64,000 bases of DNA. It comes from Vigna angularis. Taxonomy: Eukaryota > Streptophyta > Magnoliopsida > Fabales > Fabaceae. The DNA is taken from the NCBI RefSeq assembly GCF_016808095.1, contig NC_068974.1, positions 12,710,001 to 12,774,000 on the forward strand. Direction: 5' to 3'. A model generated the notes under the pieces. The model did not search any database. It was not told the origin of the DNA and saw only the letters and a program-made list of their open reading frames with translations. Position 1 is the first letter of the stretch. The number at the start of each line of letters is the position of its first letter. The translations under genes and the position numbers were made by a program. Of the stretch, positions 22,418 to 34,765 are shown in pieces.

Positions 22418-24057
22418 ACACTTTAAGAGTTTCAATATTTCAGATTTAATTTTTTTATGTCAAAATTATAAGTTTAATGTAAATATATATATATCAATTT
22501 ATAAAAAAATATATATATTTTATTATAAATTTTTTTTTACCTTAAATTAAATAGAAATATTTTTAAAACTGCATTACTACCTATAAAACGTCTTCTTTTG
22601 TATTATTATTATCTAAAATAATAACTTTGTTACTCCATAAATTTGATTTTTTTATAATTTTTTTATTAATGTGAATTCATTAATATGAAAGCACTATTAC
22701 CCTGTCATCAAATGTTTTTGAAAGAAATAAAAAAATTCCTAAATGTTTCCACATTTAATTTTTTTTGTTAATAACATAAATAATTTGTATTTTTATAGAT
22801 AGTAGTTACATAATTTAAGCCTATTTATATGACTTATAATTAAAATAAAATATAAACACAAATGCAAAATATATACAAACGCATATAAACACGTGGATTT
22901 AGAAATTAAGTATATACATATGCATTAAAGAAAGTATAATTTATTATCCCCAACATATAAAAAAAATTATGCTTAATCACGAAACTATCACGAATAAAGA
23001 TGCAAATATTATCTTCAGAATAGGTAAAGTTTACAAAATATTATTAACACATAAATCAATCATAGTTTTTGCATTACCAAATAAATCATAACATTAAATA
23101 TTTCCACTTGAGATTAATATTTAATTTCTGATTAAGATATGTTTGGATATTAACTTGTCTCAGTATAATTACAACAATCCTTTGTAGAGTTCCTTCTTTA
23201 TATGATGTACAATAATTTTCATTGTTTTTTCATCATATGATACTTTCACTTGAGTTAGATTATTAATAAAAATAAATACTAATATTATGTGAGATTAACA
23301 CCTAGATAACTGTCACTCTGAAATACATGTAATCTCATGGCATTCACTTTCCATAACCATATATATGCATATCATCCACCAAGCACTGATATAAAAATAT
23401 GACATTATAATTCAATTATGCAAGAATTAGAAGAAACCTTAAAAATAAGTTCTAACAAATGGAACACAATGGGACCACAATGCTCAAAGCGTTTCATTTT
23501 AGATACATAATTATTTTTGTTAGAGAAAAGTTCAAAATCCATAATTTTGATTAAGTGTTAATAACAACAAAATATAAAATATATTCATGCGGTGAAAGTA
23601 TTTGTTTAATCATTAGGCGTATCAAAGTGAACCAATTCAGTTCACACAGATTGAGTTATTATGAATTGAGTTAAAAAATTATTAACTTAATCCAACTCAT
23701 TTTTAAGCGAGTTATAAATTTTTTAACCTATATCAACTAACCAGATATTCATGAGTTAATGAGTTACTCATTTACAAATATTTTGTTTTTGCAATTTGTA
23801 CCGTAAGGTCGGATGATCAATTATAGACGAGTGGTCGGACGATCAATTATCATTGATAGGCCAAGAAATTATCACTAATACTAATTAACTTAGAGTAAAG
23901 TATGATTATCAACAATTGGACTACAATTAGGTCGTCGTTAATCTGAAGCACATTCCGAAAACCATAAATACAAGTTGAGACCAAAAGGTAGGTGATTACA
24001 TATAATACGTATTAATTGTTTGAACGACCAAATCTTTATTGACTTTAGCATCGGAGT
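22418..24057. other. AT-rich intergenic DNA
   Basis: No gene, RNA or clear repeat recognised. Confidence 0.6.
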
Positions 24058-25264
24058 ATGTAAGACCCAAGAAAATAGGAGTTTTAGAAATAAAGTTATA
24101 TTGAGACTTGGGTATATTTCTTTTAAGAGTTGATATGTTTAACAAGGTGTTGTGTAGCTCACTTAGTGAGAGCTCTCTGATGGGCTAAGTTATTTTGTGT
24201 GTACATCTTTATTAGAACATTTTGATTTTATTTTAATAAAGTGCAACACATGTTTTAGTATGTTTGTTGGATTGTGATACGTGGGTGTTATTACCAATGT
24301 GATGTGTTGGCTTGTTGGTAGAGATGTTGTCTAGGATTGAATGGTCCTGAGTTCAATTCCTAGGGAGAAAGCTTAAAGGAGACCTTAAATTTAATTATAT
24401 TTTTACCTAGGGGTAAAAAAAGTCTTTTACCCTTTATTAAATAAGTGCAAAAAATGGAAGCGTGGGAAGTAAAAACATACAAATTAAATAAAATAAACTA
24501 AAAAGATAGAGATAGAACGTGGAATGGAGGGAGGGCTTCATTTTAGAAACCTTAAACCCTACGTGAAAGGAGAGAGAAGGACGTGTTCTAGAGAGAGGAA
24601 AAGGAGATTGCATAAACCGTGAGTGCAAAGAGAGATTTGTTGTGTTTGGGGTTGTAGATAAAGCCCTTGTATTGACCAAGGTATGGGGAAGTTTACATTC
24701 ATTTTGATGTATGTTAAATGTATATGTTCTTCATTATCTTGAATGGTAATCCTTGTTTTGATGCATGCGTATGTAAATATGGGTTATGACTTTCTATTTT
24801 CCTTAAAAGGTATGAGAATGTGTTCTTACATTATGATATAGTGAATATCATGATGATTACTGGGTTTTCATATGAAATCATGCATGGTTGTTTTTGGGTT
24901 TTCTCATGATAGTATGTATGGTTGTAGAAAAGGGATGAAGGTATGTATGGATAAGGGGTTGTTATATGCATGTGTGTGTTGTATAGGACTGTATGATGAT
25001 TCTATGCAATATATTTGATGAGGTTGAGTGTAATCTGCATGATGATGGGTTTTAGATGATTCCTTTGGTGTTATGTGTGTATTTAGATATGTTTATATGC
25101 ATAAATGATGTGTCAAGTATGTTTTCACGTGGTTTGGGGACGATGAATGTGTGTTTTGAACACTTGATTTCTATTTAGAATGAGATTGGGTTATGGAATA
25201 ATCAATTAATTATCTTTAGTGATAATTGATTATTTGAGTGTCATTATTGAGTTGGGTCATTAGA
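24058..25264 (+). repeat. LTR fragment, plus orientation
   Basis: It starts tgtaagacccaagaaaatag, closely like the reverse complement of the outer end of gypsy 1's LTR (tgtaagaacctagaaaatag) and of gypsy 2's LTR. It is therefore probably the 5' part of a related gypsy LTR in the opposite orientation. It meets the gypsy 2 LTR near 25265. Near its end are AT-palindromes (ataatcaatta at 25198, ataattgattat at 25222). Confidence 0.5.
24308..24360 (+). repeat. tRNA-like A-box/B-box pair (possible SINE)
   Basis: tggcttgttgg at 24308 matches a pol III A box, and gagttcaattcc at 24349 matches a B box, about 30 bp after it. This is the layout of a tRNA-derived SINE head. No clean tail or target duplication was found. 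Confidence 0.35.
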
Positions 25265-28240
25265 ATAATCGACCCATTGCCTTTTGTCCCACTTGGGTGG
25301 AAACAATTGACCCACTCAAAGCTACCACACAAGGTTAGTTCGTTAAAATGCCTTTTGTCAACAAGAGAAAGACCCTAGGGAAAGACCTTCTGCTACTCTC
25401 ATAACTTGACTCATCTTTCTCTAATTTCGCATGAATGATCATTAAAGTGTAAGAATAACCTCCATATGAAAGCTTCTTCCATTTATAACAACAATACTTG
25501 TTACAAACACTAAGAATTCTCCTTAGAACCCTTACAACCTCAATCCCATACCATCATGTGTTCGAAGCATACCTTTGAGTATCATATAAAACATCATACC
25601 ATATAAATCCAAACACATAACATTTTAGAAAATAAAATACCCAAAGAATCTCAACCCACTCGGCCAACGAACAGCTTCTACTCGCCTAGCGAGAGGCAAA
25701 ACAGCAAGCCTCCCAAGCTAAGCGAGCTGGCTCGGTTGCAGATCTCTGTCAAACACCCTAAAAACTCGCCTAGTGATAGCCGAAACAGCAAACTCCTAAA
25801 GATGCGCGAGCTAGCTCGCCTAGCCTGATGGAAGAACGATTTGCCTGATTCGAGAGGAGGAACAAATCAACCAAACTCTCCTTTGATTTGGACCGTAAAA
25901 GCACGCATCAATGGAAGATGTGCTTGGACAACGCATCGAAATGGGTTGAAAAATGATGATGATGATCAGAGGAAGCGGAGACTCTAGAAGCCACTCTTCA
26001 AATGATGTTCGGTGGCTGGATTGAAGTAGATTAGATGACTCGGTGATGAAGCTAAGATTGAAATAGATGAAGGCTGAGTCGAATAGTGGTTCGGTGATGA
26101 AAACTGATGAAGCGGTGATAAAGTGAAATGGCAGTGCAAAGGAAGTCCTAGCGTGATTCCACTAGGGAAGGTGGCTAGAGGAGATTGAGATTCAGTCTCC
26201 TAGCCATGACCTTGAAGAAGAGATATTCTAGAAATTATTCAACAGAAATGTTGTAATTTCATTCAAAGGTGAAGTTTACAAGCAATGGAGCAAGCTATTT
26301 AAAGGAGAAACAAAGCCCCTGGTTCACGCCTATTTAGCTAACGTTAACTATGATGCAATGGAGAAAGTGCTAGCTATGAAGGGTGAAGAAACGTGAGTGG
26401 CTACGTGGCCAATCAAGTAAGAAGCTAGTGAAGAAACGTGAGTGGCAGCTGGTGCGTTTGTTGACGCTGGACTCAAGCCCTCATCCGCTGAGCACAAGGC
26501 TTTCTTTAGCTTCAACCAAGCTGCTGGTTGGAATGTGACTCATGTGGGCTTCCAAAGCAGCTTGCTATGCATCCAAGTGAAGATTTGGCTTGCTTCTTCA
26601 TTCTTGATGTTTCCTTGCTTCTTAATTTATCAAGCTTCTTGGCTAGTTGATCCATGATCTCCTAGCTTTATTAGACCCTACAAAACACATATAAACATAT
26701 TAAAGAGAATCCTACTAAGACTTAGAGAAGAAAATGAAGAAAGAGCTTCTAAAATTCCTTCTCCAACTTCCCTTTCTTAGCCTTAGCTTAAGGTCGTACT
26801 CCTTTGAATGGAATTCCCTAAATGGGTTTCCATCATAGCCCCTGTAACCCATTGCCAAAACTTCCCTAAACTTGCCCAACGAGCCCATTTTGCTCGCATA
26901 GCCTCTCTACACAGTGCCTTAGTATCCAAACTGCATAAATAACACCCATACACCCCGCCATGACCTATAATATGCAATTTTACCAACATCTACCACTTTC
27001 TAGTTAGATTCTAAGCTACTATAGACTTAACCAAGTGTATACAAATTAACCTAAACTAGTTTTAAACTATTTTACCACAAGATTTCATCAAGAAATATAC
27101 TAAAACCTCATTTTAGAGCCCAATATTATATTCCACCAGTTCTAACTCATTTGTGAGGAACTTAGAGATCTGAACAAGTCACAAATGACTCTAAGACAGA
27201 CTCCAACCACTTCAAACCCATTAAAACCACTATTTTTAAAATTCACCATTTTAGACCCCTAACTTCCACTCAAAACCCCTTCCAAACATAACCAATAACT
27301 TATCACTCTATTCTAGATCACAAATTTACTAATGCACAACTCCAACCAATGCTAATAAACAATACTACAGACTCTAAGTCATCACTTCATCATTTAGACT
27401 AATACTTCTAGAAATCACCCATCACAACCTCTAAAGTTGACCAAAACCACTTATAACTAGACTAGTTCAACTCTCCTCCCACTTTAACCAAATTCAACAT
27501 CACCAACCTCCAATACCACAAAAAATCATATCCAAAGCAAATCCTAATCACATAAGCACATTTCATAAATATTATTCACAACAACAAGCATTTAAAGATC
27601 AACCAAAATCATTAAATTACACGTTACACCAAAACATATATCTCCACTTCAATCCATTCAACATAATCCATTAACAAATAATAAATTATACCTATCAAAG
27701 CAATTATAGAATCAAATACAAGTCACTAGCTTCCCTTACCTAAAAAAGAACTACATAACTCTAAGAACGTCCAATAGTTGCTTTAAATGCAAAGAACTCC
27801 AGAAATGACTAAACACCTTGGAATTGAAATCAAAGTGAGTCCTTAGGACCACTAATCAACAGGGACCAAGAAAAGATAGGTGGATGACACATGCGTCACC
27901 CCTAAACTAGAAATTTTTGGAACATAACAGCGAAAGGAAAAATGAGCAGAAACTTACTTGCTCTATACAAGAATATGATCGGTTAGAAATGCAGACCTTA
28001 CTACTGTGGGCCTTTAGACACTTCATGATCATTAAAGAGATGACACAAATGTTAAAAAAGGTAAAAATAAGGTAGAGAATTCAAGAGAAGAGTTTTTAGA
28101 GAGATGGTTTGTGTTTTAAGTAATAAGATGAGTTTAAGAAATTCTATTTATATTATTGAAATGTTTTAAAACTAAAATACCTGGTCTTATTATTTCAAAA
28201 TACCTATAAACTCTAATACTCATATTTCTAGATTCTTACA
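25265..28240 (-). repeat. 3' LTR of gypsy 2
   Basis: It follows the block order of the gypsy 1 LTR: the CCACAC..AGGTTAGT block at about 25320, contract blocks with gaatgatcattaaag, a GC motif cluster at 25680-25850 with tcgcctagcgag, and the AT-rich run. It ends in gattcttaca at 28240, directly followed by the polypurine tract on the minus strand. It is diverged from gypsy 1, so it belongs to a sister family or an older copy. About 0.9 kb near 25845-26760 has no counterpart in gypsy 1's LTR and may be a separate insertion. Confidence 0.7.
25845..26760. other. Unmatched segment within the gypsy 2 LTR
   Basis: Richer in GC than its flanks, with a TATA-like tatttaaagg near 26306 on the plus strand. 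The gypsy 1 LTR has nothing comparable, so this is either an insertion or a family difference. Ends and target duplication could not be fixed. The 71-codon frame at 26442 is not recognised. Confidence 0.35.
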
Positions 28241-28586
28241 TTCTCCCCAACAACAAAAATTTTCGACATCGAAAATTAGACTTATCAGAGAACATGTAAG
28301 GATAAGACTCTCTCATGACTCCCTCTAACTCCCACATAGAGTCACCTGTTCTTCTATCCTAGACAACTTTTACTAGACTGATGATCTTTCCTCTAAGCTG
28401 CTTCGTCTAGCTCGCCACAATCCCAATAGGCTGAACATCCACCAAAAGATCATCTCTAACCTGAACATCATTAACTTCAAGCACATGAGAGGGGTCTGAC
28501 ACATACAGCCTATGCTGTGAAACATGGAACACTGGATGAAGATTTGACAACTGAGGAGGCATAACTATCTCATAGCTATTGGTCCT
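28241..28586 (-). pseudogene. Gypsy 2 polypurine tract and integrase C-terminus
   Basis: The minus strand reads gttggggagaa just before the LTR, a standard polypurine tract. Next to it is the integrase tail with YEIVMPPQLSNLHPVFHVSQ and VSDPSHVLEV, parallel to gypsy 1. The reading frame breaks at the insertion of element Y near 28585 and resumes at about 36258. Confidence 0.8.
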
Positions 28587-31290
28587 TGTTAACTCTTTAT
28601 TTTTCCCCATTTTTCTGTGCTAATACTCTTCTTTTAGGATATTTTAGTTTTTCATTCCTTAGAAATAGTATAGTTTAGAGTAATTAGGATAAAAATAGGT
28701 TTTTGTAAAAATAGTGTTAATTTCCCTTTTTAGTTAAATAAAATAGGTTTTTAAATAATTAGGTATTTTCTCTTTTAGAAAAATATTCAGAAAATTTAAA
28801 ATAGAACTTCATTTCTTTTAAGGCTTTATTTTTCATTTTCTTTTGCTAGTTTATTTTTTAAATTGCTTTGTTAATGTTTGCAGGAATAAATAAAGGAAGG
28901 GCACTGGTGCTAAATGAATTGAAAATTGGGCTGAACTGGGTAGATTAAATGGGCCAATGCTTATCTGGAGTTTATTAGATTAGGCTGAGCATAAAGTATT
29001 AAGGTTTAATTTTTCTGAAGCCCGCTTTAGCTGAACTTAAGTGGAACGACGTAGTTGTGAGGCTAAAGCTGATGCACTGGGAATAGCTGGCATTCGTGAT
29101 TCATTTGAGCATTCATTTGGGGCAGAATAGCACTCTTGTGCTAAGGTTCCGTTTTGAGAAAACAAGTGAAGAGAGGAGCTCTTGTCGCTGCTCAGAATAG
29201 CTAATCCACTGTACGTGCGGAGCTTGAACCAGCATGAATATAGAAGTTGATCGGATGGTTGAGAAGACTGAGGCGGTTGTGATTCAGAAAAAGTTAGTTG
29301 AAGATGCTTTGCAAAGCTTCCGGAGTTAGTTACCGGTTCTTTCCCCTTTCCCCTTTTTCCCTCTTTTCTGTTTTTTTTTTTTGTTTTCTCCTATATAAAG
29401 GAGTTTTGTAAAATAGAAATATACGTGAATTGGGTGACATACAATGTACTTAGCTTATGGTTTTCATTCTCCTGCTTTAGTTTAGATTTTTCAAAGCTTT
29501 CGTAGAAGTAGATACAATCTTTGCTTCATTGGAGTTCTTGGATCATTTCCATTGGGTGACAAGCAGTGGAATTCTGAGAAACTCTAATATTCTGTATTTC
29601 TAATTTCATGTTCTTGCAATGAGAATTTTAAATTTGATTCAGTTTACAACTTTATTTGTTCATTAATTCCATTTACATTTCCTGCACTTGTGTTTACAGT
29701 TATAGCACTTTTAATTTGTTAATTCTACCTTGTGAGTTCGGATCTTTGTTTCTTGTATTGATTTTTAAACATTGTTTTTAAAGTCTTTTGCATTTTATTA
29801 CATTTAGATGATTGTTTTAGGAGCATGCTTCGTTCCCTTTAGGTTTCCAGTTTTTTTTATTGATGATTCTGAATTTGATATTGTGTTGAAGTTGTCTCTT
29901 TCCTTTTATAGTTAGGTTCTCATTAAATAAATGTTAGCCATATTATGTTACAGCGTATAAACGTTTTGATTTTATAAAATTTCAGGTTGATTGCTTAATC
30001 TATTTGGTAGTGTGAATGAGAATCTGCAATATTCAGTCTCTATATTAGAGTTTGCAAGACCCCAAAGTAGGCTTGTTTAACCAAGATGTCTTCTTGAGAT
30101 AGATTGAGATTCACATGTATCTAATAGGTCAAGAAATCAATTCTAGAGTTGTTTTGTTTTGAGCCTTTGATTTTAAATGCTTTTACTTAATTTTACATAT
30201 TTCTACATCATTTACATATTAAATTTTGATTTCAACCTTTGCCCATTATTCCTTGGTTCTTCTTCTTTTATTTTGTCAAATTTGTTTTGATCTTTAGCAT
30301 AGCATTTACCAATTAGATTTTGATTTTTTTTACCTATTACTGATAACGGTTGAATATACCGTTATTTGTGATGCAATTTTGATACAAAATTGTTGATGAA
30401 TCGGCAAGTGTACCGAATCGCACAAGTAATATAAAATGATAAGATCAAGTATCGTATCCCAGAAGACTCTCGGCACTAAGCAATCGTGTGATAACTCGAT
30501 TAATTAAGACTTAAATAAAATGAGATCATTAGTTTTAGATGCAAAGACAGAAAATTAAATATGAATGCAATTTGATCAATAGAAGAAGAGCACAGTGATA
30601 AACAAATGTTGTTTAATATGAGATGAGTATGTTGTTGGGGTTAGATTTCACCAAGTTTTCGTTCATGTATGTAAGAATTCTTCTTTATGCATTAATGTTA
30701 ACGTCACTCACTAAATCACTTAAACCCGATCCCTCGGTGAAATAAGTCTGTCCTTAATCACCAGTTCATGCAATTCCTAGCATTCCTAGCAATTAAATGT
30801 GAAGATCAAGAGCTTTAAGATGACCAAGACGCATACCCTCATCCCTGAGAAATATTACTCTTGGGAGAACTCAACAAGAACCTAAATTGTAAGGAACCTC
30901 CCGGCACTCATGCAATTCATAGATCATGCTATGAATGAGTTAAACAAAGCATGTAATAAGCATAGATGAATTACTCTAACAATTAATGAAAAATCATGTG
31001 TTATTAAGAATCAATTCAAATACATGAGAGTTCACAAGGTTACATCATCTTTCAACAATAAATAGAGTTTAGTTCACCATATACATGATGAAACTAGATT
31101 AATAATGGAAAAGCATGAGATAGCAAAACCCTAAAAGTAGAGGATGGAAGCTTTTGCATCCAAATCCGCCTTCAAAGAGTGGAATAGGTGTTGTTGTGCT
31201 GCTCCAGCCAGAGATACAAAACCTAGGACGTCTGGATCCTTTAAATAGAGCGATAGCAGAACAGAAACAAAGCCCAAGCCCAAGTCAGTG

Positions 31291-31560
31291 GCGCTCAAGC
31301 GCCCCACTTAGGGCGGCGAGTGGTGGTCTTCCACACTCAAGCCTTGTAGAAGACGCCCAAGCTTCAAGCTTCCGGCGCTCAAGCGCCCCAAAAGGGGCGC
31401 CCGGGCAGTGAGCGGCGGTCTTCTGTGCCCAAGCCTCAGAGATGACACCCAAGCTTCGTGCATCCAGCGCTCAAGCGCCCAAAAAGGGGCGCCCGGGCAG
31501 TGAGCGACACTCCTCTACGCTCAAGCCTCCAAAAAGGGCGCCCAAGCTTCGAGCACTCCT
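31291..31560. repeat. GC-rich ~90-bp tandem repeats with GGCGCTCAAGCGCC palindrome
   Basis: gcgctcaagcgcc recurs at 31291, 31375 and 31467 (periods 84 and 92). Each is followed by a ggggcgcccgggcag-type block and cccaagcttc. They are part of LTR L1. The open frames across this stretch are by-products of the GC-rich repeat. Confidence 0.85.
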
Positions 31561-31699
31561 CCCTTCTGGTGCTTTTTCAGGCCTTTCTGAGCTCCATCTC
31601 CATGGCACTTCATCCCTACTTTCCATATTATCTCATTTTCTATCAAAACAAGGGGAATTAGTCATAAAATCATTAAATTCAACCACTACAAGAAATAAT

Positions 31700-31905
31700 A
31701 AAATTACATACGGAAAATTATATACGGATGTAAATCCGTATATAAATGAAGTATTATATATGGAATTTATGTACGGATACCAGAAAAGGCTTTATATACG
31801 GATATTATATACGGATATTTATATACGGAATTTTCCGTATATAAATTCTGTATATAAAGTTTGCACTTAATGGCGGTTGTTAACTGCGGATATTATATAC
31901 GGATG
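31700..31905. repeat. Left subterminal repeats of CACTA
   Basis: Many direct and inverted copies of tatatacggat/atccgtatata. In this superfamily such motifs bind the element's own proteins. Confidence 0.88.
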
Positions 31906-31939
31906 TGGGAAATTATTTTTAAAATTTTTTTTTCTGATT

Positions 31940-32580
31940 AATTGGATGCTGGCACACTCTGAAGAAGCATTTCCCCTTTCTCGAACCCTAGAACTCTTTT
32001 CTCTCTCTCGAACTCTCTTGCTCTCAAACCCTCTTCTCTGTGGAGTGATCTTCATCAATCTTTCATCAACCATTCATTCACCTCTCCTCTCCAACCCTAG
32101 TGTGCAACATCTCTTTCCTTCACAGAGGGTCGGCTAGTGAGAGTGCTTCTTCGTTCAGTGCGTGTGACCTATCGGGGTCCTGCTACCGTTGTGGATGGTC
32201 GTCCATTCCGCCATCATTCTCGGCCAGTGGTAAGTGTTCCCATCCTTCTCCATCTTTTTTCCCCATCTTTGGAATAAACTGAGTGAAATTTGTGATTAAT
32301 GTCTCAAACCTCAGGAAAACTCCCAAACCCGCCTTGCACTGGCGAGAGCCTTAATAGGTCTCAAAGCCAGTCGTTCGAAAAAAAGTTCGTGCGTGAAACC
32401 CGCTGCCGAGGAGGTCGAGCACGTGGTAGCAGTAATGCTTCTCCCGTGAAGGTTAAAGAAAGTGCTTTGATTCCTAAAGGTGAGATTTTTAAAATGGTAC
32501 ATTCTAAAATTGTAAGACTATTGTTTATTTTGATGCATTTTTGTGTTTGGAATTGGTATTGGTTTGGGTTTTGAGATTTC
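31940..32580 (+). pseudogene. Captured leader/exon-like DNA inside CACTA
   Basis: A pyrimidine-rich stretch with aaccctag words looks like a plant 5' leader, and a consensus donor (CAGTG then GTAAGTG near 32230) follows. A frame from ATG at 32299 has about 60 codons of non-repetitive, Arg/Ser-rich sequence (MSQTSGKLPNPPCTGES at the start) ending in hydrophobic residues. I do not recognise the source gene. It may be transcribed from the captured leader, which is inference. Confidence 0.4.
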
Positions 32581-34291
32581 CAGTGAGGGTGGTGTGAGAA
32601 AGGAGAAAGGGAGGGTTAGGATAGAGTAACGGGTATTGGAAGTTTAAGAAGAAAGGAATAGGGGAAGATATGTGGTGGCTTGGTGAACTCTGGGGTACAA
32701 GAGTGGGGCTTTCGGAACGGTGAAAGGTAGAGGTGAGAGTAGAGGTGTCTTCAATTTTATTGGGGAGAGTAGTTAGTGGTGAGTTTTAGCTTCTGGTAGT
32801 TAAATGAAGAGTGATTAGAACATGGGAGAAGGTGTATGGGTTAGTAGTTAAAGAAAAAGAGGCTGGTTGGGATTGAGATGAAAGAACCTTGTGTGTTAGA
32901 ATCTCAGCAAGGGTGGTTCTGTGTGAGTAAGGGGAGCTTTGATATTTTGTTTTGTTAAAGGGAAGGAGGAAGTAATTGGGTAGAGGAAGAAAGTGGATAA
33001 AATCCTCCTTCATTTTAACCAAGTTGTTTGTTTTGTTTTATCTCCAATTGAAAACCCGTGAACTTCCAGCTTTCACGGTTTTCTTGGTCTGCCTTCCATC
33101 CAGATTTGTGATGTTTGTGTCCCCATGAAGACTTTCTTCACCTCCTAGGTGTGCCAAAGAAATAGGGTGGGCCCCTCTGTCTTTTCTTCAATCCGTTTGC
33201 ACTCTTCTTCCTCTTCTTCCTTTGCTGGACGTTACAACACCTTCTTCTCCTCATCTCCACTTTACACGTTGCAGCTTCAACTGGACCAAGATCGTGGACA
33301 TTCCAGCCACACTCTTCTCCCTTCTCAACGTGGCTGCTGGACGTAAGCTTGCTGCTTTTGGGAACGTGAATTTTCTCTCCTTTCTTCCCCCTTGGTTGCT
33401 GCTCCAAATGGAACCATAAGCCGTGAGCTGCACTTGGACGTAAGCTTGCTGTGTTTGGATGCTCCAAGATGGACCAAGGTGCTGCACGTGAATTTTCCAG
33501 CTGCTTCAGCTTTTCTTCAACAAAATATTTCAGCTTTCCACTCTTCTCCTTTCACATGGTTAATTCCTTCCAACCGTGGGTTTCTTTCTCAAAGACTAAG
33601 GCCGTGTGTGTTTTTTATGAATGGAAGAATCAAAACCAAAGCCACCGTGACACCACTTCAAACCAATCTGAATCCATTTCTTTTGTATGGGGCCGTGGTG
33701 TTTTTTTTTGGTGCTTTTTTTTCCATCCCGTGAGCAAATGGCTGCAACATCTCCATGCTCTTTGTTTAAAGAAAGAAGAATTCCCATTTGTGTGGTGGTT
33801 GCCGTGTTTGCTTCATTTAGGTGGCCCTTCTTTCCATTTAAAAATGATGTTTGGTTGCATTTTGTAGATCCATGTGGACGTGAGTTGTTAGCAAGCCAAA
33901 ACCGTGAAAGTGGTGGCCCCTTGTATTTGTTTTTTTTTCTTTCGTGGGTGATGCCAAAACCAAATGAGAAAACCGTGAGTGGTGAGCTTCAAAAAAGAAT
34001 TAAAATGTACTTCTCTCCTATGTGGGCCATGAAGCATCTTTCCTTGATAAAATTCAGAATTTGATTCTCTCATATGCCGTGAGTTCATTTCATCAATGTG
34101 GCTATGCATTTTTGCCAAGCAAACCGTGAGTAGTGGATGGACCCCAATGGCTCATTTAGATGGACCAAAAGAAGGGCTGTATATTGGTCCACCACAAAAA
34201 TAAAAACTTCCCAAGGTACATTGTTATCCCCTGTCAACATTTCAGATATTCCTACTGACAGTATATAACGGTGTTTGTAAAATTTCTGCAG

Positions 34292-34426
34292 AATTCTCCA
34301 CCCGGATCTGTATTGCTAGGGACAATTTCATATGGGAATCTATCATTTGCTGTTCCGGGAGAAAAAACAAATCCTGAAAAGCACCCTGGTTCATATACAA
34401 TTTCTTATATAGTTCACCCAAATAAG
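34292..34426 (+). pseudogene. Captured exon of tripeptidyl-peptidase II
   Basis: The 45 codons with SPPGSVLLGTISYGNLSFAV and SYTISYIVHPNK match the style of a conserved segment of plant tripeptidyl-peptidase II, the giant subtilisin-like exopeptidase (recognised from memory). Both borders are intact splice sites: tttctgcag before 34292 and AATAAG then gtcact after 34426. The piece was therefore captured from genomic DNA with intron flanks. It carries no catalytic residues. Its parent gene must be elsewhere in the genome. Confidence 0.6.
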
Positions 34427-34504
34427 GTCACTCTCCGCCTTATAAAACTACTTTCACATCCAATACAGATGCAGAATCAACTATTTTTTTTTTTATAAAA
34501 TCAT

Positions 34505-34765
34505 AAATTATATACGGATTTTTCCGTATATAATTATATACGGATTTTATATACGGATTTTTCCGTATGTAAATTATATACGGATTTTCCGTATATAAAT
34601 TATATACGGATTTTTCCGTATGTAAATTATATACGGATATATCCGTATATAACTTAGCTACGCTTCTTTTATATACGGATTTTTGTCCGTATATAATCCG
34701 TATGTAATATCATTTTATATACGGATTTTGGAGGTTATATACGGATTTGGACCGTATGTAACTGT
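34505..34765. repeat. Right subterminal repeats of CACTA
   Basis: A dense array of ttatatacggattttt and its reverse, mirror image of the left array. Confidence 0.9.

Noticed and set aside
26442..26657. 71-codon frame as a gene
   Set aside because: Lies in a repeat-like segment inside the gypsy 2 LTR, and no family is recognised.
31154..31870. Two overlapping Pro/Ser/Arg-rich frames
   Set aside because: Produced by the GC-rich tandem repeats of solo LTR L1 and the CACTA end.
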